The notes under the pieces were generated by a model. It was given only the letters and a program-made list of their open reading frames with translations. It was not told where the DNA came from and ran no database searches. DNA of 26,047 bases from an uncultured Selenomonadales bacterium. Its GTDB lineage: Bacteria > Bacillota > Negativicutes > Selenomonadales > Selenomonadaceae. A program made the translations under genes and the position numbers. Position 1 is the first letter of the stretch. Every line of letters starts with the position of its first letter. Below are positions 8,182 through 16,599 of the stretch, piece by piece. The stretch lies in assembly GCA_937915885.1 (NCBI GenBank), contig CALGGP010000184.1, forward strand, positions 1-26,047. Reading direction: 5' to 3'.

Positions 8182-9726
8182 TCATTCACCTATCCTTATA
8201 ATTTTTTCTTCGACGAGTACAATTTCCGGCTCGCCGTCCTTCAACCGTTGCTCGAAAAATTTCATGACCAGCCGACCGTCCTCGTCCATCTTCATTTTAA
8301 ACAAAATCGCATCTTCGACCGTATAAAGTTTTTTATCGAGCCGGACATTCGCCATGAACACCGCATCTTCACCGTCAAGCGGCAACTCCAACTCATTGCT
8401 AAAGCTCTGATAAATCGCGATGCTCCAATTGTTTTCGTTCAGCTCCGCGACCCTCAAAGGCTTATACGGCAACTCGAATCCAACAAATTCATTGCGCTTG
8501 ATATATCGCCTGAATTGAGCACCCTTCGCCAATCCAAGACTGTACGGCACAACATTTTTGATCGTCACGGAAGTATTTGCGGCATCGATGAGCGAACGAT
8601 ACCGCGCCGCGCCGACCGCCACCCCCATGTACGAATCCTCCGCGTCAAAATCCGATTTTATTTCTTCGCTGTCAAACACATTCGCCCCGAAATACTCCGT
8701 CAACATCTCCCAAAAATAGTCGATCGCCGACGTCCCGCCGAAAAGTTTGATCGCCGTCACTTCGCTCTTGTCAACGTCGGCATCGTCAAACATTTCGTCG
8801 AGCCTCTCGAAAATTTTATTTTTGACGTCCGCCTTTTTGAGCACCTTGACGACATCCTCACGCGTCAGCTTCAAATTATGAAGTTTACCGTTGATATCCG
8901 CCACGTAGTCAGAGACTTCGTCTTCAGCGTCCTCGTCGAACAGATTGCCTTTCATCTTCGCAATCAAATCCATCAGATCATTTTTGATTCGACCGTCGGG
9001 ATCGCCCGCGAGAATATTTTTGAGCGCCTCGGGATTTTTGACGTTGAAAATCTCATCGAAAATCCCTCTGTCGATGTCGAGCCCACCGTATTTGAGTCCG
9101 CTTGCCGCCAACTCCGTCAGCTCAAGTCGCTCCTCGTCGCGCTCGATGCGAAACAAACTCAAGTCGAGTGTCGAGCCTCCGAAGTCGAAGATCAAAAACA
9201 TCGCATCATCCACGTCGTTGAGATCATCCTCAAGTGAGAACATCGCGGCGAACGGCTCCGTCACGATCGCCGATATCGGAATGCCTACCTTGAGCGCCGC
9301 TTGCCTCATAACATTTTTTTGCATTTCCGAAAATGAAACGGGCACAGTGATCACTGCGTCCCAAGTCGTTTGCTTCGACACCTTACCGACGATCGTCCGC
9401 CACACCCAAGCGAGCGTGTCCTCGACGACTTGCGCGGCGGTGACATCCCTGCCGAGACTTTCGATGTGCTTCTTCCAATCCCGCTGCGTCAATTTCGTTT
9501 TGATCTGCCACACTTTGTTTTCGACGTCGGGACTGTTTTTCGCGGGGTTGCCAACCTTGATCTCGATCTTATCATCAGTCTTGTCGTAGAGAATGATGTT
9601 GGGAGCGACGCCGGACTCGCCCGTGTCTTTGTTCAGTTTGATTTTCTGCACGCGTCCGCCTTGCGCACTAATTTTTGCCGCCTTGAGATTGCACGCGCCA
9701 AAATCTATGCCGACGTACGTCTTCAT
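8182..9726 (-). CDS. Divergent Hsp70-family ATPase
   Basis: 514 aa with an Hsp70 nucleotide-binding fold. The phosphate-1 loop is VGIDFGACNLKAA, where canonical DnaK has DLGTTN, so Thr-Thr is replaced by Ala-Cys. DAVITVPVSFSEMQ, AIVTEPFAAMFSL, IFDFGGSTLDLSLF (Gly-Ser for Gly-Gly) and IKLFGGTSAIDYF are also visible. About 130 residues follow the core (VVPYSLGLAKGAQ onward) as a shortened substrate-binding beta-region with no lid. The ATG has GGAGGG five bases upstream and overlaps the stop of the preceding gene (ATGA). Loss of the phosphate-loop threonines may slow hydrolysis or alter nucleotide handling. It resembles DnaK paralogs used for single clients more than a housekeeping chaperone. 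Confidence 0.9.
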   Translation of the reverse strand: MKTYVGIDFGACNLKAAKISAQGGRVQKIKLNKDTGESGVAPNIILYDKTDDKIEIKVGNPAKNSPDVENKVWQIKTKLTQRDWKKHIESLGRDVTAAQVVEDTLAWVWRTIVGKVSKQTTWDAVITVPVSFSEMQKNVMRQAALKVGIPISAIVTEPFAAMFSLEDDLNDVDDAMFLIFDFGGSTLDLSLFRIERDEERLELTELAASGLKYGGLDIDRGIFDEIFNVKNPEALKNILAGDPDGRIKNDLMDLIAKMKGNLFDEDAEDEVSDYVADINGKLHNLKLTREDVVKVLKKADVKNKIFERLDEMFDDADVDKSEVTAIKLFGGTSAIDYFWEMLTEYFGANVFDSEEIKSDFDAEDSYMGVAVGAARYRSLIDAANTSVTIKNVVPYSLGLAKGAQFRRYIKRNEFVGFELPYKPLRVAELNENNWSIAIYQSFSNELELPLDGEDAVFMANVRLDKKLYTVEDAILFKMKMDEDGRLVMKFFEQRLKDGEPEIVLVEEKIIRIGE

Positions 9727-10928
9727 TTTTTCCCTCCGTTCAATTTGTAGACGACCATTCGACCGTCGAACGTCAAGCTCGCAAGCTCTTCGTCCTCGTT
9801 GATGTAATCGATTTTGTACGGAAGGCGCTCGACCTCTTCAATGATTTTATCCTTAGCGGGGTCTGTCGTGTCGTTTCTGTTGACCTCCATCACTTCTATA
9901 TCGCTCGACTGCATGACTCTGCCCGGCTCGATCAGAACGGTGTAGACGCGGCACGCGGTAAGATATTTGTTTATGCGAGCGAGCAATTCAATGTAGAATT
10001 TGGGCGTTTCGTTGCGACCGCGATAGATGGCAGTCATGACGGAGGAGCCGATGAGATAATTTTGTAGAACCTCGAAAAAAGCCTCCGTGCATTCCTGCGA
10101 AAGGATATCCTCATCGAATTTTCCGCGCTCGACCTTGGTGATGAGGCTGTTGATATTTTTTTTGTAAGCGTTGATGATCTCGAGGAAGGGAATTTTTTTA
10201 TCGGAATCGGATTTGTTGAGGAAGTCGAGGATGTCAGAGAGATTAGACGCGTTTTTGAGTTGGGCGAGCACTTGTTTTCGATCATTGGGGAGAAAAATTT
10301 GCTTCGAGCGTTTGATGTTGAAATTTCGGATTGTCAACGGTTGAGGCGCGATCGGAGTCGGCGGCGCGATCGGAGTCGGCGGAGTGATCGGAGTCGGCGG
10401 CGCGATCGGAGTCGGCGGAGTGATCGGAGTCGGCGGAGTGATCGAAGTTGGCGGTTCGTGTTCAGTCAATCGCCGCTCGTGTTCAGCGATCCTGCTTCTC
10501 TGCTCGTCCAGCCGCTTTTGATATTCATTGAATCGTGCGATCAGCAGATTGCAGTTATTCTGAAACACCGTAAGCCGCTCGTTCTCTTGACGGAACCGTT
10601 CCTCGTTCGTTCGTTGGGACTTCCAAAGTTCTTCGACGGCGCGCTGCACTTGCAAAAGCTCGTCCTGCGTCGACTTCAACGCCTCCGCGATTTTATTGAT
10701 GTCTTTTTGGATTTTGCCCTCGATATCTCCGCGCGGAGCCAATCTTTTTTCCGACTCCTCGAATCTTTTTTCCGACTCCCTGAACTTTTTTTCTGACTCC
10801 GCTAATTTCTCTTCCAACTGCCGGAGCGTTTCTTTAAGCCCGTCGGATTTTTTGTCTGCGCTTTGCTTGGCGTTGAAGGCGAATATCCCGACCAACGCGA
10901 CCAGCGCAATCAGTATCCAAAACTCCAT
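9723..10928 (-). CDS. Membrane-anchored coiled-coil protein with Pro-Thr-Pro repeats and operon-specific C-terminal domain
   Basis: 401 aa. An N-terminal transmembrane helix (FWILIALVALVGIFAF, residues ~3-18) is followed by positive residues, which suggests a cytoplasmic body. A long coiled coil comes next (~25-165, with EKKFRESEKRFEESEKRL), then six Pro-Pro-Thr-Pro-Ile-Thr/Ala repeats (~168-205). The globular C-terminal domain (~210-401) is paralogous to that of the neighbouring 284-aa protein; shared features are DKIIEEV, a Tyr/Glu-rich strand and FDGRMVVYK. The ATG at 10928 is preferred (AGAGGG nine bases upstream); an in-frame TTG lies one codon before it. It could tether the apparatus or its chaperones to the inner membrane, a place held by TssL/TssM in canonical T6SS. 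That is inference from topology only. Confidence 0.85.
   Translation of the reverse strand: MEFWILIALVALVGIFAFNAKQSADKKSDGLKETLRQLEEKLAESEKKFRESEKRFEESEKRLAPRGDIEGKIQKDINKIAEALKSTQDELLQVQRAVEELWKSQRTNEERFRQENERLTVFQNNCNLLIARFNEYQKRLDEQRSRIAEHERRLTEHEPPTSITPPTPITPPTPIAPPTPITPPTPIAPPTPIAPQPLTIRNFNIKRSKQIFLPNDRKQVLAQLKNASNLSDILDFLNKSDSDKKIPFLEIINAYKKNINSLITKVERGKFDEDILSQECTEAFFEVLQNYLIGSSVMTAIYRGRNETPKFYIELLARINKYLTACRVYTVLIEPGRVMQSSDIEVMEVNRNDTTDPAKDKIIEEVERLPYKIDYINEDEELASLTFDGRMVVYKLNGGKK
10346..10455. repeat. 18-bp tandem repeat encoding Pro-Pro-Thr-Pro-Ile-Thr/Ala
   Basis: Six near-identical 18-base units (GGAGTCGGCGGAGTGATC and a GGCGCG variant) lie in the linker of the membrane-anchored gene. 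They preserve the reading frame and code for a stiff, extended proline linker. The first unit in the protein is degenerate (PPTSIT). Copy number is likely to vary by slippage. Confidence 0.9.
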
Positions 10929-10942
10929 CAATCATCACCCTC

Positions 10943-11797
10943 TCAAATTTTTTTATAAACCGTGCACCTGCCATCGATCCATTGGCGCTCAACTTGACCG
11001 TCGTTCTGATGATATTCAAAGTACCGCGGCTGAATGATCACCTCGTCGATAGTGTTGTCGAGCCGAGCATCTTTCGTCGGCGTGGAGTTTGTTTCCATGT
11101 GCCCTTCAGCCTTGCTGATCGGATCGCCGCGCCGCAACTCGAACGTTTTCAAACCGATGCGATCAAAATAAATGTCGACGAACCTTCCGATCTGTCGATA
11201 ATAAAGTTTCATGGTGGTATTATAACTACGACTGTTGGATTGGCAGCTACTCAAAATTGTATAAAATTCATTTCGGATGACGGCGGCAAGTTTTTCGGCG
11301 AAGTTGGAGGAGGTGTCCTCGTCAATCTCGTCGCCGGCGGGTCTGCCGAGATTTTTGCTGAGGTTCGTCTTATATTGCCGGATAATATCCAAGAACTTCG
11401 GACTCTCCTCATTAGTTTGAGAGCGGAAAAATTTTTCGAGCTCACTCAAATTTTCGGCGTTCATACGGAAATTCATCCAATCCCTAAGAGTGCCGATCGA
11501 GATCGGAGAAAATTTGTTTTTGCCGACAGTGCTCGTTGTGCTCGACGACGAAGAAGGCGCCGCAATATTTATCGAGAACGACTTATATTTTGCCGACGGC
11601 GGAGGATTGGTCTGTGTCATCGACGGAAAATTTATTGGTGTCGACGACGGCGGAGGGGTTGTCGGTGAGTCGATATTTTTTTGCGGGCGGCTGCTGCGGA
11701 GTGAGCCGTTCCTCAATCGCGCGATGAGCCCGGGCACTTCACCGTATTCTTTCTGCAGCCGACTCAAAAATTCTTTTGCGTCTTTCAATCTGCCCAT
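10943..11797 (-). CDS. Soluble paralog of the membrane-anchored protein's C-terminal domain
   Basis: 284 aa with no membrane helix. A short helical N-terminus (GRLKDAKEFLSRLQKEYGEV) is followed by a Pro/Ser/Thr-rich linker (~40-95: PTTPPPSSTP, APSSSSSTTS), then a ~180-residue C-terminal domain. That domain matches the one in the 401-aa neighbour: DNTIDEV against DKIIEEV, and the terminal IDGRCTVYK against FDGRMVVYK. The ATG at 11797 is chosen because GGAG lies ten bases before it. The in-frame ATG at 11806 is too close to that site, and longer in-frame extensions lie antisense-free but inside the upstream Hsp70 in another frame. It starts just after the stop of that Hsp70. The domain is unknown to me and may be the shared client-binding or docking module of the system. 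Confidence 0.82.
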   Translation of the reverse strand: MGRLKDAKEFLSRLQKEYGEVPGLIARLRNGSLRSSRPQKNIDSPTTPPPSSTPINFPSMTQTNPPPSAKYKSFSINIAAPSSSSSTTSTVGKNKFSPISIGTLRDWMNFRMNAENLSELEKFFRSQTNEESPKFLDIIRQYKTNLSKNLGRPAGDEIDEDTSSNFAEKLAAVIRNEFYTILSSCQSNSRSYNTTMKLYYRQIGRFVDIYFDRIGLKTFELRRGDPISKAEGHMETNSTPTKDARLDNTIDEVIIQPRYFEYHQNDGQVERQWIDGRCTVYKKI

Positions 11798-11798
11798 G

Positions 11799-13376
11799 TC
11801 ATTCATTCTCCAATTCGCTTTTTTTGGCAACGCTGAGGGTGCCGTCTTTGATGGGGGCACCGTTTTTGTCCGTGAGCACGACGTGAATATCGAGGCTGCC
11901 GTCCTTTTGCGCGGTGAACTCCACTTCAATTGCGGTATCGTCCGCGCGCAGCCCCGGCGGGAGATCATTGATAACGAGCGTATCAATCTGTTCGATGCCG
12001 TCATCGCTCACGCGTGAGGCTCGCGGATGCGTTTTGATGTCGCGCTCGTAATACTCAATTTTGAGCTGCCGCTGATTGTTTTTCGAGAGTCGAAAAATTT
12101 CTTTGCGAGTGCACGGAAGCGGCTCGTCCACAGGAATAATCGGCAAGAATTTTGCAAACGTCATGCCCTCGTGCGCCGCGATCCCCATGTCAACATTCGT
12201 GATCGCCTTCGACGTGATGTTGTCTTTATACGCCATGACTGCCGCGCCGCGCGAGATCAAAGTGTTGACGTCGTCGCAAAACACGATGTCATGATCTTGC
12301 AGGCAAGCCTCGAGACTTTCTTTGACGAGCGGAATGTTGGAACTGCCACCCGCGAGAACGATCTGATCGATGTTCTCAACACCTCTGGCGTTGGCGTCTT
12401 TGATCGTGTTCTTGGTGATCTCGACGGTCTTTCTGATGTAATCTCGAATGAAATCCTCTAAATCATCTCGAGTGAAGGTAATTTTTTGGAGTGTCGATTT
12501 ATTATCGGGCAATCGAATATCCAAATACTCCGAGACCTCATCTTCCTCCGAAAGTCGTTCCTTAATTCGATTCGCCTTGAAAGTGATCTCACTCATATTC
12601 AATCGGTAATCCTTCAGCGAAAGATTATTGTCGTCTTCGCTGAAATCCTCCTCGTCGACAGTCATGTTGATCCCGTAATCATCGTTGAGGTTCTCGAGAA
12701 TTTCTTCGACGAGTTGTTTTGTGAGGATATTGCCGCCAAGAGATTTATCGCCGCCCGTGGCAATCTCCTCGAAAGTATTTCCGTTGCGTCGGATGATCGA
12801 CACATCGAAGGTGCCGCCGCCGAAATCGTAGACGAGTATAACCGAGTTCGGATTGCCGCCGCCCTGTGCGTCCTCGTAGGCGATGGCAGCAGCGGTAGGT
12901 TCGGGCGCAAGTTTGACGGTGTCGAGTCCTGCGTCGCGCGCCGCACGACGTGTTTCACCTTTTTCCGTCGAGCTGAACTTTGCGGGAACGGTGATTATCG
13001 CCTTTTCGATCGTGCCGTCGAGCGAGCCGAATTCCTTCAACAATCTTTCCGACAAGCCGTTGACGATCTTATTGAGAAACAGCTTGGAAATTTCTCGTGA
13101 GCGCAAAGAAAATGGGGCACCTTCCTCCGGAGTGATATCGTACTTGTCGCTGCTGCCCATCTTCGTCTTGAAATTACTGACGCCCGCCGACGGATTTTGC
13201 GCCAAAAATTTTCGAGCCTTGTCGCCGATAAAATACTCGCTCCGACTTTTGAAGTAAATCACCGACGGAATGATCTTATTGTTGTCGTAACTGAGCTGGC
13301 GCAATTTTCCTTTCTTGTTGACGTACGAGACGACGGTGTTTGTCGTCCCAAGGTCGATTCCAATTTCTTTACCCAT
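11799..13376 (-). CDS. Lidless DnaK-type Hsp70 chaperone
   Basis: 525 aa. The nucleotide-binding domain is near-canonical: IGIDLGTTNTVVSY, AIITVPAKFSSTEK, LAPEPTAAAIAYED, VYDFGGGTFDVSII, GGDKSLGGN and IVLAGGSSNIPLV. A substrate-binding beta-sandwich (about 400-510, LVINDLPPGL) follows. The protein then stops, about 100 residues short of housekeeping DnaK, so the helical lid and C-terminal tail are missing. The ribosome site is strong (GAGGGGAG, seven bases). It is the first of the four Hsp70-family genes in the operon and the most DnaK-like. No dnaJ or grpE is adjacent, so it is probably a system-specific chaperone and not the cell's main DnaK. Confidence 0.93.
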   Translation of the reverse strand: MGKEIGIDLGTTNTVVSYVNKKGKLRQLSYDNNKIIPSVIYFKSRSEYFIGDKARKFLAQNPSAGVSNFKTKMGSSDKYDITPEEGAPFSLRSREISKLFLNKIVNGLSERLLKEFGSLDGTIEKAIITVPAKFSSTEKGETRRAARDAGLDTVKLAPEPTAAAIAYEDAQGGGNPNSVILVYDFGGGTFDVSIIRRNGNTFEEIATGGDKSLGGNILTKQLVEEILENLNDDYGINMTVDEEDFSEDDNNLSLKDYRLNMSEITFKANRIKERLSEEDEVSEYLDIRLPDNKSTLQKITFTRDDLEDFIRDYIRKTVEITKNTIKDANARGVENIDQIVLAGGSSNIPLVKESLEACLQDHDIVFCDDVNTLISRGAAVMAYKDNITSKAITNVDMGIAAHEGMTFAKFLPIIPVDEPLPCTRKEIFRLSKNNQRQLKIEYYERDIKTHPRASRVSDDGIEQIDTLVINDLPPGLRADDTAIEVEFTAQKDGSLDIHVVLTDKNGAPIKDGTLSVAKKSELENE

Positions 13377-13391
13377 ACGATCGCTCCCCTC

Positions 13392-14027
13392 TCAATAATT
13401 GACAAACTCATCGAGCCGCATCGTCTCGTCGCCGATTATGCCAATGCGACTGCTCCAAAAAATCTCGAACTCGATCTCCAGGTCGAGCAACAGGATGCTC
13501 AACAATTCAATCAGCCGTCGGTTGTGCTCAGATTCCGGCGCGGGTATGTGGAATAAAAATTTCCCCTCAAATTCATTGAACCAACTTTCGGTGCAGGGGA
13601 AAAATTCAGAGACCGCATCGAAGAAAAAACACCTCCGCCCTTGAGCCGCATCATGCCGTTGCAGATAAATCAGCAGTATCCTCCGCTCTGGAGCGCTCAA
13701 CGCCTCGTACAATTCTTTCGCCTGCGAACCGTAAGCGCCGCGCTGAAGTTCTTCGTCGAGCGCATGTTCGGCGAATGAAACGACGTGCAATCCGCTTTCG
13801 AGATCGAGTTGCGCGAGATAATGCAGCAAACAATTTTCGAGCGCCGCATATTTTTCCGAATGATCCTCCACCTCGAACAACGGCTCGAAAATGTCATGGA
13901 ATCGGAGCATGACGTTGACACTGAGCCGTCGTCCGTCGGCGCGATCGACTTCCAAATACGGCGACATCGGTCGGTCATCTACCCTGAATTGATTATACAC
14001 CGCGTAATTTTTCCAAAGGTAACTCAT
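13392..14027 (-). CDS. Unknown protein, possible baseplate component
   Basis: 211 aa, starting MSYLWKNYAVYNQFRVDDRP. It is soluble, acidic and leucine-rich, with no motif I can assign. The chosen ATG forms an ATGA overlap with the stop of the preceding 413-aa gene, which implies translational coupling; a longer in-frame extension upstream lies inside that gene and is rejected. The features look alpha-rich in the middle (ALENCLLHYLAQLDLESG) and end with a beta/alpha region (IEFEIFWSSRIGIIGDE). Its place, two genes after the VgrG spike and before the first Hsp70, is where baseplate genes often sit in contractile systems. That role is inferred from position only. Confidence 0.78.
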   Translation of the reverse strand: MSYLWKNYAVYNQFRVDDRPMSPYLEVDRADGRRLSVNVMLRFHDIFEPLFEVEDHSEKYAALENCLLHYLAQLDLESGLHVVSFAEHALDEELQRGAYGSQAKELYEALSAPERRILLIYLQRHDAAQGRRCFFFDAVSEFFPCTESWFNEFEGKFLFHIPAPESEHNRRLIELLSILLLDLEIEFEIFWSSRIGIIGDETMRLDEFVNY

Positions 14028-15265
14028 GAAGTGACACCCGCCCAATCGAACTCGGGATAATTTCTCGACATGTAATCGAGGACATAATTTGCGTAGTCGA
14101 TTTTGATAATCGAGCCGTCGTCGCCCGCAAAGCGAATGACGCAAAGCGGCTTGCGATTGACGGCGCCGAGCATTCGTTCTTCGGTTGGAATATAAAAACT
14201 GTCCTCTCGACGATAGAGGGTGATCGGTCGATGATTGCCGACGCTCGAGCCGAAATAATTCGCAGGGAAAATTTTTCCGACGCTCGTCTCATTGAAACAC
14301 GCCAACACATTTTCGACGTCGCCGCGAGTGCGGAGCCGCAATTTGATTTTGCGCTTGGGGAAATCGTTGTTGAAGGCGTCGGTCGTATTCTCCGCGTCGT
14401 TGAGGATCACGAGTTGGTACTCTCGATTGTCGAGCAAAGCATTGAAGGAGATGATGATATCCTTTCGATTGTCACTCGTCCGCCGTTGAATGTCGTCGCA
14501 ATGTTGAGCGGGCAGGACGAACGCCTTCAAATCCTTGTCGAAGTCGCAGATGTAATTGTATCTGACGAGATTGCCGTCGACGCCCATAGTCGGTTCGCGA
14601 TTGAATGTATCACTCTTTATGTCGACGTTCCACATCAGCTCGTGACCGACGATCAGCCGCTCGTTGCGAAGGTTGAGCGCGGTGCAATCGAGTAAATCCT
14701 CCGCGCGGAGCCCCGAAGCGATCACGTCGACCGCCTTACGAGCGAACGGCGAAAATATGACGGGGCGGTTGATGTGATAGCACGCGGCGAGTTCGAACAG
14801 CACGCGCTCCCGTTTGACGAAGCGGAAGTGGTGTTGGAGGCGGTAGGAAAAAATTTTTTCGGAGCCGTCCGCGCGGAGGAGCGAGCCGTCGTAATTTTTA
14901 TTGCACAGGTTTTTGATCTCGTCGTAGTCGGCGTCGAGGAAGAACGGAAGCTGAAATAATTCGTTCTTGACGGGCGCGAGAGGATTGCCGCCCTCATCGG
15001 CAAGGACGAAGCATGCGCCGACATTGATCGGCAAAAAATTTCGGACAGTCTCACCGCGCCGGACGAGTTTGACGCTCACGTTGAGATCGCTGTCCCAATC
15101 ATGGTGGCAGTTGAGCTCGACGTCGACGCGCCGCGCAAGTTGCGACAAAAAATCGTCTTGATAATCGGCGAGCCGCGAAAAAATTTTTTCAAGCATCCTC
15201 CGTTCTTCGTTGTCGACGGAATAAGAATGCCCGATGATCTCCGACATCTGATTTTTGATTTTCAA
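14024..15265 (-). CDS. Unknown protein next to VgrG, possible baseplate component
   Basis: 413 aa, soluble, no recognised domain. It starts at TTG 15265, where GAGGGGG lies about eight bases upstream inside the end of the VgrG gene; the in-frame ATG at 15247 has no ribosome site. The N-terminal ~60 residues are helical (NEERRMLEKIFSRLADYQDD). The rest alternates strands and loops, with a distinctive segment LFQLPFFLDADYDEIKNLC near residue 103-121 and a beta-rich C-terminal half (ITLYRREDSFYIPTEER). It is translationally coupled to the next gene by an ATGA overlap, so the two products may form a complex. Tight linkage to spike, tube and sheath suggests a baseplate wedge (TssF/TssK-like role), but I cannot show homology by eye. 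Confidence 0.8.
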   Translation of the reverse strand: MKIKNQMSEIIGHSYSVDNEERRMLEKIFSRLADYQDDFLSQLARRVDVELNCHHDWDSDLNVSVKLVRRGETVRNFLPINVGACFVLADEGGNPLAPVKNELFQLPFFLDADYDEIKNLCNKNYDGSLLRADGSEKIFSYRLQHHFRFVKRERVLFELAACYHINRPVIFSPFARKAVDVIASGLRAEDLLDCTALNLRNERLIVGHELMWNVDIKSDTFNREPTMGVDGNLVRYNYICDFDKDLKAFVLPAQHCDDIQRRTSDNRKDIIISFNALLDNREYQLVILNDAENTTDAFNNDFPKRKIKLRLRTRGDVENVLACFNETSVGKIFPANYFGSSVGNHRPITLYRREDSFYIPTEERMLGAVNRKPLCVIRFAGDDGSIIKIDYANYVLDYMSRNYPEFDWAGVTS

Positions 15266-15278
15266 TGCCCCGCCCCCT

Positions 15279-16586
15279 CTAATTCATTTCCAATTCACCG
15301 CCGACGGTTTTGATCTTAACGGTCTTATCCGTCATGGTGAGCTTGCTGCCGCCGACCGTCAACTCGATCGCCTTGTCGTTCATGACGAGCTTACTGCTGC
15401 CGACCGTCAGCTCGATCGCCTTGTCATTCATGGTGATCTTATTTTTGCTCGACAGCAGCTCGAGTGATTTCTCCTTCCAAAAAATTCTCTGCTCGAAATT
15501 ATTTCCGATGTACTTGTCGACGACGTTTCTACACTCCGCGCCCAACGGTTTTTTTCTCAACGTCGAGACCGCATACACCTCCTCATTCCCGAATAACACT
15601 TCAATCGCGTCGCCCTTATCCGGCATAAACACGATCCCGCCTTCGGTTCCGACATACGGGCTGCGGTACTCGATCCACAGCGGATTTTTTTGATCCATGT
15701 CCTCGATAAATTTGTCATCGAACACGACTTGGACTCGACCGCGATGCTCGGGATCGTCGACACTTTTGACCGTCGCATGCAACTTGATCGTCTTTGCAAG
15801 CGTAGGAGCGTTCGTCTCGACGGCGGGCGGCGCCTCTAATTCGTCCAGCTCGTATTCAAATAGATAGCGCTCATCCGTCAGCTCCGCGCGGAGCCCGACG
15901 ATTACGTACTGCGTCATATCTCTTGAATCCGTCTCGACCGTGACGACCGCCCCGAGATCAAAATAATCCTCCGTCCTAACCGTCATCGTCCGTCGCCCGC
16001 CGCGCTTGCCTTGCCGAATGTAAATGAGCCGCTCGGCACCGATTTTTCGCGGCGAATTTCCCACGCGCTTATCGAGTCGAATCTCCGCCTTCGTCATCGT
16101 GTCGATGATCCACAGCCGACTGTTGAGCGCCCGCGCCAACCGCGCAATGAAATTAAAATTCGTCTCCTGATTTTGGAGCAAAACGCCTTCGTATTTTTTC
16201 GAGCTGATCTCATCCGACAACTTCAGCCCGCAATTCTCGAGCTTAAGCCGCGATTGCTCGAGCACGTCGGAAATTTTTTTATCGGGATTGTGGAAAATGC
16301 GCGTCTTGAGTTGTTCGTCGGTTTCAATCGACAGCGACACGCACGACGCATGCACTCGGAGCGCATTGAAGGCGCGCTCAAGCTCGATCGCCTCAACCCG
16401 CCCGCAAAATATCGTCACGCCATCGTCGAGACTCACCGAAATAATTTCGCCGACCCGCGCAAAAAAATTGCCTTCGCCGCCGACAGCAACGGAGGCGACG
16501 AAGTTCAAACGACTGTGTTGACTTTCATGTTTTATCAACTCGAATCTCGTCAGGTATTCGAGCTCGGCAAAATTTTTTATTTGCAT
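15279..16586 (-). CDS. VgrG-like spike protein (gpD/gp27 + gpV/gp5 domains)
   Basis: 435 aa. Residues ~1-250 form a gpD/gp27-like hub: an opening FELIKHESQHSRLNF, GRVEAIELE, and KYEGVLLQNQETNFNFIARLARAL, the hallmark VgrG/gpD motif. An OB-fold gp5/gpV domain follows (~268-345) with VDDPEHRGRVQVVFDD, YRSPYVGTEGG and PDKGDAIEVLFGN. The C-terminus is a beta-helix needle built of 16-residue repeats (383-435). It is shorter than proteobacterial VgrG (usually 600 or more), closer to phage/extracellular-system spikes. The trimeric spike would carry the PAAR-like effector on its tip and sit on the baseplate above the tube. The ribosome site is weak. The gene directly follows the tube gene. Confidence 0.9.
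   Translation of the reverse strand: MQIKNFAELEYLTRFELIKHESQHSRLNFVASVAVGGEGNFFARVGEIISVSLDDGVTIFCGRVEAIELERAFNALRVHASCVSLSIETDEQLKTRIFHNPDKKISDVLEQSRLKLENCGLKLSDEISSKKYEGVLLQNQETNFNFIARLARALNSRLWIIDTMTKAEIRLDKRVGNSPRKIGAERLIYIRQGKRGGRRTMTVRTEDYFDLGAVVTVETDSRDMTQYVIVGLRAELTDERYLFEYELDELEAPPAVETNAPTLAKTIKLHATVKSVDDPEHRGRVQVVFDDKFIEDMDQKNPLWIEYRSPYVGTEGGIVFMPDKGDAIEVLFGNEEVYAVSTLRKKPLGAECRNVVDKYIGNNFEQRIFWKEKSLELLSSKNKITMNDKAIELTVGSSKLVMNDKAIELTVGGSKLTMTDKTVKIKTVGGELEMN
15282..15440. repeat. 48-bp tandem repeats encoding the spike beta-helix
   Basis: Three 48-base units encode 16-residue repeats of the form K-I/L-x-M-x-D-K-x-I-E-L-T-V-G-x-S at the C-terminus of the VgrG-like protein. The first two are almost identical at the DNA level; the third has drifted (TVKIKTVGG). 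They form the repeated strands of the spike needle. Confidence 0.85.
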
Positions 16587-16599
16587 CGGACTAACCGAA

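Noticed and set aside
10346..10455. Short-repeat CRISPR-like array
   Set aside because: 18-bp units without spacers, keeping the reading frame of a Pro-rich linker.
11798..12004. In-frame N-terminal extension of the 284-aa soluble paralog
   Set aside because: It overlaps the end of the DnaK-type Hsp70 in another frame, reads as basic low-complexity sequence, and a well-placed ribosome site supports 11797.
14028..14144. In-frame extension of the 211-aa gene to 14144
   Set aside because: It lies inside the 413-aa gene, and the ATGA overlap at 14024-14027 is the natural start.
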